A DNA stretch of 64,000 nucleotides from Trissonchulus latispiculum. Its lineage: Eukaryota > Nematoda > Enoplea > Enoplida > Ironidae. This document shows, in pieces, positions 55,077-64,000 of this stretch; position 1 is the first letter of the stretch; each line of letters begins with the position of its first letter. Made by a program: the position numbers and the translations under genes. The notes below the pieces were generated by a model, which was not told the DNA's origin, did no database searches, and saw only the letters and a program-made list of their open reading frames with translations. The DNA lies in the NCBI GenBank assembly GCA_030248195.1, contig JASAND010020159.1:1-64000 (forward strand). The letters are read 5' to 3'.

Positions 55077-55283
55077 ATACCAAAGTCTGCATTTTATACC
55101 CCGGTCTGCTTTTTATACCCTAGTCTGCAAGTCTGCAAGAAAGTCTGCATTTTATACTTCTAGTACGGTCTGCGTCTGCTTTTTATACCCGACCCGAGTC
55201 TGCGTCTGCATCCAAATCTGCGTTTTATACCCAAGTCTGCTGGTCTGCGTCTGCGTCTGCATTTTATACTGGCCCTTTGAACA

Positions 55284-56793
55284 AGAATGCAAGGCAACTG
55301 CCCTTATGCGTAGCCAAGAAGACCATTGGTCAGACATTAAATTGGTTAACTGCTACGCTGCCTTCCTTCCAGTTTCACTTATTCGTACACAATTCATTAT
55401 TCCTGAAACTTGCGTAAACAAAATCTCAAACTAAAAACCTTAAAGTTGAAAATTCACGCTTAAAAGACCCCTTTCTCATATAATTAAAAATTGAAGATGA
55501 AACTCAGTAGGGGGAGACATTTCCTAACATTTCAGACTAATACAGTTAAATTCTTATCAAAATTCAACCAGATAGCCTCTAAACAACCGATACAGACATG
55601 CGCATGCACGCACACTCTCTAGTCTACTTTCAATACCGGTTTTAATGTTATAAAAACCAGAGCACACGTAGATTACTGTTCGAAACCGGAATGTTACATC
55701 AATTACCAGCAAAAACAGTCAAAATTTAATAAAAATCAAAATAAGCGTATATTATAATATATATCAGACAAGTAACGTTTTATTAAATATGCAAACTACA
55801 TTTATTCGGTTAACAACATACATTATACGTACATATCACAGTATTTACCAAACTACCGGGACATATGGCGGGACCCCCTCCCCTCAAATTCAGCAGTTTC
55901 CGCACACTTAACCCCTTTCTCCCTCAGCCTCAGCTCCCACTCATACTTTTCACGCTTCTTTCCAATCAAAAACCTTAAGATGCACAGAAATAATCTAATT
56001 TTATGAGGCCACTCCCAAGTTTACGTTGAATAATGATCAAAATACTATATAATTCGTTAGTAAAAAAGCTTCGACGAAGCTGAAAAATTTTTGAAACTGT
56101 CTTTTCACCGATTTATTACAAGACAAAATTTGGCACAGAACGGATGACTAACTTCTGAGGAGAATTTTCGGGAACTATTTCTGAAGGTAAGGATGATTTT
56201 GAGCCCCCCAACCACTAAAGTACCTTGCACAATCAACAATAGTAGAGCTCAAAACGCTCACATCGTTCCAACATCACTTCCGATCGTCTATTTTTTTAGG
56301 ACTAAAACTTGATTTTCATCACTTTTTAGCTTAGTTGTAGTTGTATTTTCAGCATTTTTAGCCCATTTTATCTCCCCTACGTTTGATCTCTCCCTTCCAC
56401 AAGTGGGGACTCCCCCATTTTTTTGCCTATAGAAAACCCAGGACAAGACAAGCCAGCGAAAGTCAAAGAGCCTAAAAATTTCAAAGTTCGATTCCAGGGC
56501 AAATGCGTTCAAATCACCGAAACAATACATTTAATCTGACGACAAATAAAAAGGGTTAGGTAAAGCCGTCCCTAGAGTGAGCTCCGACCTGTAGAAGGTT
56601 ATGGAGTCCCCTGGGTACCACCGGATTCATAGCCCGAAGCCGGGAGTGTCAACTCGAATGTTGACTTCACCTCTGGACGGAGAGCCGGCCATTCACGGAC
56701 CATTCCGTCAGAACACAGACTCGTTTCCGTCATAGTGATACTCGATGATAATAAAGGACAACTTCACAAAAGATAGTAACAGCTAGAATAAGC
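55284..56793. other. Sequence downstream of gene A
   Basis: AT-rich with no gene. An 80-codon minus-strand frame at 56288-56530 has no recognisable features. The 3' untranslated region of gene A would start here, below 56794. Confidence 0.4.
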
Positions 56794-59700
56794 TCACATT
56801 TGAATTAAAATGTCATTGGTTGTTGTACACAAGGAGGAAGCTGCCATCGTAGAGAGATGCTTATTCTTAAGTCTATAGCGCCACAACGCCAGCATTTGAA
56901 GCGACGACAGCAAGATTGGAATCACACAGATTAATTTGAACATGAACGATTCTAGGTCAGCTCGATCAGCTGAAACGGTAGCTGATCCAATAGTCGCCTC
57001 GACATTACGATTGTTAGCGGAAAGGGTCCTGACAGAAGAAAACCCATGAGAATTCAGCAGACTAACGATAACCATTGGAGCAAGAGACTGAGCCGGTTTC
57101 GTGAATAAGGCATTTAAACTGAATATCACACCAGAAATCGGGCGCCTGAACAAAAAACACAAACACTCTGAAAAACGGAAGAAACCAATCCTTTTTGCCC
57201 AGCCCTAGCCTGCAGTCCGAAAAAATTTGACGTTTATAGCTGATGATTGAAGATGAAATTTAGTTTAAGTCCCGAGTCTAATTAATTTCGACAGCATTAT
57301 AACTCATCAGCAAATTTCAGAAGAATTTCTGCATTATTTAAATCCCCTACCTCGACTATGCCCATGACTTCACGTAATATTCTATCTATGTATAATATAG
57401 TCAGGTTCCCAAAAAAATCGGTGACAAAGTTCCCAATTCAGTTCCCAGTTCCCCGTTCATAATTCACGCTGGAAACGTTTTCCCAGTTATAAAACGGTTC
57501 TACGCAAAATTTCAGTTGCTTTGGTAGAGTTTAGATGACAGTCCCAAACTTGGCCTAGGGTCCCAGGGGTCCAAGTTGGGATGTGGACTGTTGTTACAGG
57601 TAAGTCCTCAGAAATTTTACAGTGTACTTAACGAAAATACACGATAAAACGGTGCAAAATCTGCTATAAATGTCGGCTTAAGGCGTTTGGCGCTCAAAGA
57701 AAAGTTATCGGAACTTACACCTCCAGACTCACAATGTCATGGTAGTTTAAGGTGGTTTATGGCGTTATGGTGGTCCAAGGTAGTTTAAGTGGGCTACCGT
57801 GCCCAGGCTAGACCCTTGGGCTCCACCAAGTACCATGTAGTATTGGTCGGTTATGCGCTATACTTAGGTACTATTGGATTTGCCCTGCCTCTTCTCTGCC
57901 AGTAGTAAACAGGATGGCTTTTTATTTGGGAACGCTGGCTTTTTTGGGAATCGTTCCCAAAAAACATAAAAATTTTTTACTCAGGATTGCCAGGGAGGCA
58001 GGCTAGGGGCTATAGGTGGGCATATGTGTCGGACCGAGCCCTATGCATATGCACCCTAGTTGGGCTCCCCCACGTCACCCTGCAAAAGTTTGCAGCAAAA
58101 AACTGTCAACTGGTTTTTTGGGAACCTGACTATACAACTGACGGTATGACGATGATGGTGTAAGTAGGCAAGTGCAGAAAATATAAAATATGTTAAGTAT
58201 TTGACGCATAGGAGTATATACCCATCTAGTGCAAACAGAAGAGCCAAATTTCTGAGCAAAACGCACTTTCTGTTATAGTCAATTCTGTCCTGATCAATGA
58301 CATCTGGAAACAGAATATTCATCATTGGCGAAATTCCAAAGGACGTTATGCTGAAACATTCAGAGAAGGGCTACAAACGCTTGGAGCGTACACTGGCAGC
58401 TGCTATTGCGTCCAGTGGCGTAGCCAGAAAAAAATTTCGGGGGGGGGCACATCCAAAATTTTATAACATTTACCCAGGTTTTTCAAAATCGTTATTCGCT
58501 TGTTTCAGACTATTTTCGGATAACATAAACTAAGGTTATGACAACTGAGCTTTCTAAATTTTCGGAGGTACAATGCATACATGAACATAAATACGGCAGC
58601 TAAACGGGGGTCTGGGGGGCGGAGTCCCCCAGAAGCTGGAGAATTTTTGAAAAATTGTAATAGAAGTCATAATGAAAACATTTAAAAGGATTATATAGAC
58701 ATTCAAATCGCATATATAAATAAGGATAGTGCTATTTCAAATTCCTGTAAAATTCTCCTACTGAAACTATGTCTTGTTTTCTCATTTTTAGACAACAATT
58801 TCCACAAACTTGTTAGATTATAAGTGCAAAAGGTTAGATCTTTAGATAAATAGGCGGGGGTCTGGGGGCGGCAGCCCCCAGTTAAAAGACAGACCTTTTT
58901 AGAATATGGCATAATTGAAACCTATTTTTAGAGCACATTTTGCTAAAATTTTGGAAAATTTAACCGTGTAATTTGATGTGCAAATTAGATTTTTCTGAGT
59001 AATTAATAAAATTCGCGCCTACGGCGCGAAAATTTTGTAAAATTTTCCCCGACACGGAAAATTTCCCGGGGGGGGGGGCAAATGAGTGGGGGGGGGGGAA
59101 TTCCCCCCCCCCGGCTGCCCCCCCCCTGCCTACGCCCCTGATTGCGTCTAACATACATTAATAAGTAGCAACTCATATTAATAACTCTGTGTGATTTCCA
59201 GCTTGTCAATATTCAGTGAACGGTTTTGTAAGGTTTGGTTTTCTAACACAAAACCTTCTTGAAATGTTGGTTACAAAGTACAAAATATCAGGGTACGTCG
59301 TTATACCAGGGTATTTTTTACGGGAGGAGCGGGCCTCCCCCGAAATTGACCTTCCCCCTCCCGAAAATGCCTTATCCCCCCCCCCCGATATTTTTGCTTC
59401 CCCCGGGAATTTTAGGGCCCCAAATTATTTTTGCCAAAAATAAACGAATTTTCAAAAATTTCGTAAAAATATAGCTATTTTTAGCTCAAATCCTGGCATT
59501 TTTGAGAACGTTTTGCGTTTCACCAAGCAAAACACTCCAAAAACACCACTTTCTCATTTTTGCAAAAACTCTCCCCCCCCCCCGAAAATTTCTTTCCCTC
59601 CCGAAATGGTCCCTCGGAATTTTTGTTCCACCACCACATTTTCGGATGCCGAAATTTTAGCCAAAAATGGCCAAAATAGGTCAAAATAGGTTTTCCAAAT

Positions 59701-61615
59701 ATTTTTTGTTCACCAAAGACTGGGGATTCGGGGGAGGGAAGATAATTTTGGAAGAGGAGGCAAGTGAGTATCGGCCCTCCCCATAAAAATACCCTGTATA
59801 TACGTATTGTTAACCAAAATAACGGGCATTTCTGAGGTTTGTTTTGTTCTCCATGCAAAGCACGCCGAAATACGAGTTTTTGGCTGTTTTTAATTGTTTT
59901 GTGTTTTCGCAAACGTTTTTTAAAATACAAATTTAAATTTAAAATACATTTCCAACTGACGAAGCAAATTTTTATTTTACAATAGGGAAATTGGGGATCC
60001 TATCCCCACTTTTCCCGCCTAAAGTAACTCAGACTCTTGGTATCTTACCGCACAAAAGCAGTTCGTAGATAATTTGAAAAACTGGTTAGATCTTACAACA
60101 CGACTTTTAGGCGCATAGATAATAATGTATAATATTACCTATCAAAAATAATGAAGACAACTAAAAGATTTTTGTATGAAGATCCCAGAGAAAGCATTCC
60201 AACGGAAACAATCACGGATACAAGGCAGACGGTAACGGACACAAAATACGGACCATACAATTCCGCCAAACGCGATCCAATACAGATCACAAATATCTAA
60301 AACTGCCAAAAAATAAATAAAAAAGTGAATTGTAATTTCAAATTGCAATGTAATTAAGTAATGTAATTGTAATTAAGTATTGTAATTTCAACGAATGCTC
60401 TGTAAAAATTCCAAGTAGGTCACGAAATAGAAAAATTTCTCAGCTCTCGGAAACATTTTGCATCCCCCCGAAATTTTTTTGTGGCTACGCTAGTGCCCCC
60501 GTATACAATTAGTAACACGAATACAGAACACTAATGGTGACAGTTCGCCAAGCCATTGGATTGACGAAACTCATGTACAGTACCTATATATAATATTGTT
60601 ATAAACTAATTACAGAAGAAGAAAATACAGTGCCAAATACAAAAACATTTACTTGGGGTAAAACAGCATTAAGTCCATAAAAAATGCTCATTTGCCAAGA
60701 ACCCACAGGAAGTTGCTCGGACAGCAGAGTTTCAGTAACCATTGCCGCAAAATTGATATGCGAAGTTGTACGACAAATCAGAAAAAAGTTGGCCAAAACA
60801 ATACACCAAAAGTCCGCATTTGTAAGCACCTGCACAGACACCGTTTTCAGTTCATGCCAGCTGACAGCAGAAGAGTCAGAGTTCTGTTGCAGCAGATGTG
60901 ATTGCTGTTTTTGTTGCAGCTCCACTGCATCACTAACCGGACTGGGTGCATGTGTGGCGCTGTAGCGCAGCGTACCATAGGCCAACAGAGCTAACAACCC
61001 GCAAGCTGCCTGGAACATGCCAAAATTCGTCAGACTGTTGGACAGTTTGTCAACCACAAACAGGCCTGAGAGACCCAGTAAGGCAAAGGTTTGAGTGTAC
61101 TGAATGATGCGAACTCGTTCGGAATGTTTCTCGCAAGATTCCGTAAAGAGGGCGCAATAGGCCAATCCAACCAAACTGAAGGTAGCGTCATAGAAAAACA
61201 GGGAAACAATCAGATGAAGGCCCACCACCCAGGACGGAGCGGGAGATCCGTAAATACTGCCCCAGGGGAACCAAGGTACCATGAATGATATCACATAAAG
61301 CGGAGCACAGACCCGTATAATCAGCCGCCGATTTCTAAGGAAACTGTCTCCAGTATCCATGAGTAGACCAAACAACGGGTCATTTATGGCATTCCAGATC
61401 ATAAACAGAACCTGGGCCAGCTGAAACCAGGATTCGGTAATGTGATAGTGTTGTAGAAAAATCTTGACATAGTAGAAGTTGAATACAGTGTGCAGTAGAG
61501 TGAGACCAAAGTTCATTACTGTCACCGAGAAAGCCGTTCGATCCAGGCGCAATAATGGCATCGCAGACCCAAGTCCAGGGAATCGTAACTGAATGCATTC
61601 CAGTGAAGAAAACAT
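56794..61615 (-). CDS. TMEM180/MFSD13A-like membrane protein, gene A, four coding exons
   Basis: Paralogue of gene B (37210-47560). Exons are 60653-61615, 60139-60296, 58267-58350 and 56794-57145; intron phases are 0, 2 and 2, giving 518 residues. Blocks shared with gene B in order: HTVFNFYYVKIFLQ, GLLMDTGDSFLRNRR, FYGLNAVLPQ, LFPDVIDQDRIDYNRK and FTKPAQSLAPM, all on a multi-spanning hydrophobic background. The C-terminal extension differs from gene B. The middle coding block of 245 bp in gene B is here split into 158 and 84 bp by a 1.8-kb intron. The donor after exon 3 is GTGCGT, weaker than consensus but confirmed by its phase match to gene B. The ATG at 61615 is tentative: 61561 is an alternative, and a 5' non-coding exon may end at the GTACAT donor near 61694. 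Substrate is unknown. Confidence 0.82.
57398..58132. mobile_element. TA-flanked TIR element in gene A intron 3
   Basis: The 735-bp element has inverted ends TAGTCAGGTTCCCAAAAAA and, complemented, TAGTCAGGTTCCCAAAAAAC, flanked by TA. A 2-bp TA duplication fits Tc1/mariner MITEs. No transposase. Confidence 0.65.
58413..59140. mobile_element. hAT-like element in gene A intron 2
   Basis: The 728-bp element is flanked by a perfect 8-bp duplication, ATTGCGTC (58405-58412, 59141-59148). Ends are CAGTGGCGTAGCCAG and, complemented, CAGGGGCGTAGGCAGG, the same two ends as 28076-28487 in the opposite order. It carries two G-rich hairpins (GGGGTCTGGGGGGCGGAG.., near 58606 and 58856). Its edge lies only 62 bp from the acceptor of exon 58267-58350. 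Confidence 0.85.
59307..59796. mobile_element. hAT-like element with CAGGGTATTTTTA ends, gene A intron 2
   Basis: The 490-bp element has ends CAGGGTATTTTTTACGGG and, complemented, CAGGGTATTTTTATGGGG. It is rich in CCCCCC/GGGGGG tracts, with AAAATTCC repeats. The flanks (GTTATAC, TATATAC) do not form a clean duplication. A fragment of another hAT-type end (GTGGCTACGCTAGTG) lies at about 60440-60494 in the same intron region. Confidence 0.6.
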
Positions 61616-61825
61616 CTCGTAGCGAGTATATAGCTGAAAAAGCAACAACAAACCAGAGCCATAGGTAAGACGTCGGTTTGAGGAGCAGATGTACCTTATG
61701 TAAGTTAGTGGGGTGTCTGAAGACTCCGATTGAAAAATTTGTTTTCAAGAAAAACTGCTATATATTTAAACTATTAATTCTGTTGTAGAAATATTATGAT
61801 TCGTCCCTATGATGCTAAATAAACC

Positions 61826-62415
61826 TAGGCTGGTTTTTTTCGGATAAAAAGATTGCCGGTAAAATCCTTTTTCCGGTTTTTTTCCATTTTTCCTTTTTAT
61901 CCGATTACCCCAAAATTTACCAATGTGCTAAATGTTTCGTTATTTCATGTTTCAGCATGCATTGATTCAGTTTTCAAGATATTTAATAGCCCTACTGGGT
62001 AGTGCACTTACACAAGCGCTTACAGGTTACAGGAATTGATTACAGGAATCTTCAGCAGACGATACTGTAGAGTAAACTACAGGTGACTTGTGTATACTTC
62101 TGAATTAGCTCAAGTTCGTCTTAATATTCTGATTTCATAAATTTTCAGAATACGTCTGAAATATTTTTCCATTTTCTCCGATGCTTCGAAACAACCCAAA
62201 TACAATTTGGTCAGATTTAGCATACCCCATCTACTGACCCACGGAAAAGGTTGTAAATAGTGCGAAATCGCCGGAAACCTTCAGAAAACAAAATTTCGTT
62301 GTAAAAATTGTTAAAATAACACTAGGAATATTTTTCCATTTCTTTCCACCCCATCGAAAAAAATGGAAAAAACGGAAAAAACCTTTTTCCAGTCTTTTAT
62401 CCGAGCCCACCCCTA
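61826..62415. mobile_element. hAT-like element upstream of gene A
   Basis: Ends TAGGCTGGTTTTTTTCGGAT and, complemented, TAGGGGTGGGCTCGGATAAA. The 8-bp flank AAATAAAC occurs at 61817-61824 and 62416-62423, with one extra C on the left. Subterminal regions repeat TTTTTCCATTTT, TTTTTCCGG and GGAAAAAACGG. No transposase. Confidence 0.7.
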
Positions 62416-62423
62416 AAATAAAC

Positions 62424-64000
62424 AGATCCTGACTATGCATGCAGGTTCTATTTAGGTAGAGTATGCCTAAAGACTCTCCCGTAGTGTGACTATTCCGCTT
62501 ACTTCACCGTTTACTAGAAAATGTCAAGGAAAAATATTACACCTGGGGGATAAAACTCTTCTCAACCTGAATTCATCATCCAAATGATCCCTGATTTCAT
62601 CCAATTATTTAATGCACAAGTACTATTTGTTCAACAATTGTAAATATTCCGAGATTTTTCCGTTTCTTCCGTTCATATAAAGACGATATTTATTTTCTGT
62701 TTTAACTGTGTCCAATCACAATGACAAGGACAATGACAACTACCCGCGAGTAGAGTGAATCATCCAGGCGAATCCGCAAAACGTTGCATACTCAGTGATC
62801 TTTAACACCGATTTCTTGCAACTGCTGAAACTGACAGATTTTCTTTCTGTATTGGGATATGTAGGACATGAAACTCTAGGGATGCCTTCTGGATTTGCCT
62901 CTGCATAATCCTGGAAATTCACTCAAAATATATACGGCGAACATACGGCGACACTAAATTTTGCAACTTCACATTGAGTTTTCTCGCAGCTGGAAAATTC
63001 ATTAAATTGAAAAATTCCGGAATTCCATAGCTAGGGCACAGCCAAGCCAACGTTGGCTAACAACTGCCTGCATCGTGAGTGGCTAGCGGTATTCTTTGAA
63101 GTAAACAGACAAGCGTAAGTCTATTTCCTATTCTAGGTTCATAGTAAGTGCGACTAATTCAAGTTAGCACAGTTTGAGTAAATGGAAAATAGGAAATATA
63201 CTATAGGACGTCAGAAAACTGGCCTATTCTGAGAAAAACCGTGCAAAAATAGGATGGCGGTTAGGTCCCTTGACCTAAAATGCCTCAGTAAACTTGCAAT
63301 ATATACATATATATGTATATACATACATATATACATATATATACATAAATAGACTATATATATAGTCTATTTAAACTAAATTTAATACTGGAGGTCATTC
63401 ATATTTTACTGCAGCTTTGTTGTATAAACTTAAAACCAGAAGCTTAAAACTTTCACAGGCCAAGGACGAGCAAAGGTTTTCACAGACCGGACTGGGCAGG
63501 GCCGCAAAAATTTGGTAAGTACAGGCCTGGTCTATATTTTTTAGGAACACTTGAACGTGATGCAAGGTGCCAAACGTTTATGTCAGAAGAGTTCTGCAGT
63601 TTCAAACTGTTAAAGAAATCTATAAAGCTGAAACTCAAATTAGGTACTTCCGGGTTGATTCACGATTGACTTTTAAAAAATCCCATCACAATCAACATGG
63701 AGTTTCAGTGATTTTTAAGGTCGGTTAAAGGCAACTTTCCTGCAACTATTTTGGGAAGCAACTTTGAAGCAACTTTAGTTGCTGAGAAATTGCTTGGGAT
63801 TTTTCGTTTATACGAGGCAACTTGTAGGCAGGCAGCAGTTTATCTAGCAACTTTCTCTTAGCAGCCAGTGACAATTCTGCGCGCCTAAAATTCAAAAGAC
63901 GTGGCCTTGCTTGATTGGCTGCGAGTCGCCTGAAAAGTCGCTTCTGGACCGAGTGAAAATTTCAAGTTGCTTACTGGTTGCTTGCAATTTTGTGAGTGTT
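62424..64000. other. Terminal intergenic stretch
   Basis: No gene is seen. A (TA)n-like microsatellite with TATACATA variants lies at 63297-63365. Positions 63730-63990 repeat GCAACTTT and AAGTTGC motifs in both orientations and probably start another inverted-repeat element running off the window end. Confidence 0.45.

Larger units (their letters stand above)
48374..55275. mobile_element. Foldback-like DNA transposon, split by a Gypsy insertion
   Basis: The element is flanked by a perfect 8-bp duplication, TTTGAACA (48366-48373, 55276-55283). TIRs start GGGCCAGTATAAA followed by CTGCAGACGCAGACG on the left or (complemented) ATGCAGACGCAGACG on the right. Each arm is an irregular tandem array of about 20-30-bp subrepeats built on GCAGACTTGGGTATAAAAT: left arm about 48374-48690; right arm about 49585-49813 plus 55077-55275. 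Without the Gypsy element it is about 1.63 kb, with a non-coding centre (about 48700-49560). Long TIRs made of tandem subrepeats are the hallmark of foldback elements. Confidence 0.8.

Overview
This is a stretch of AT-rich animal nuclear DNA, almost certainly from an invertebrate. Split genes with GT-AG introns, a tRNA-derived SINE, a Ty3/Gypsy retrotransposon and many short DNA transposons with clean target-site duplications (TSDs) rule out a prokaryote. No phylum can be named from the sequence alone. All supported host genes lie on the minus strand.

Layout. 1-14.8 kb: three tandem paralogous first exons of an unrecognised protein family (4154-4634, 7746-8241, 14334-14799), each opening with Met-Ile-His-Trp/Phe-Gly and each ending in a phase-1 splice donor. 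The gaps between them hold MITE-like elements. 14.8-27.4 kb: no resolved gene except one isolated candidate exon (20595-20839). The region is packed with inverted-repeat transposons: hAT-like (15607-18047), a 1.5-kb element with about 240-bp inverted repeats (18146-19674), two members of a family with 7-bp TSDs (21009-22602, 24067-24380) and a TTAA-flanked giant palindrome (26139-27352). 27.7-33.0 kb: a complete five-exon acyl-CoA delta-9 (stearoyl-CoA) desaturase gene of 321 codons with all metal-binding histidines. 34.8-35.5 kb: a full-length tRNA-SINE with a 9-bp TSD. 37.2-47.6 kb and 56.8-61.6 kb: two paralogous genes of the TMEM180/MFSD13A membrane-transporter-like family, with matching intron phases except for one extra intron in the upstream copy. 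48.4-55.3 kb: a foldback-like DNA transposon with an 8-bp TSD whose right arm was hit by a 5.26-kb Ty3/Gypsy element with identical 167-bp LTRs and a 4-bp TSD.

The most unusual material is a family of Helitron-like or satellite-bearing elements. One copy sits in desaturase intron 3 (about 29281-31232) and a larger inverted copy sits in intron 1 of the downstream TMEM180-like gene (about 38880-43325). Both carry a 147-bp tandem satellite (about 4.5 and 19.5 units), a 163-bp coding-like repeat and a common subterminal motif. The smaller copy also has a GC-rich hairpin just outside its end, and a similar hairpin occurs at 45579-45604.

The host genes are metabolic or membrane genes (lipid desaturation in the endoplasmic reticulum; predicted major-facilitator proteins) plus an orphan tandem family. 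Nothing in the sequence shows that they act in one pathway. Gene models were made by hand from splice sites, reading frame and family motifs; 5' ends of the TMEM180-like genes and 3' ends of the orphan family are not resolved.
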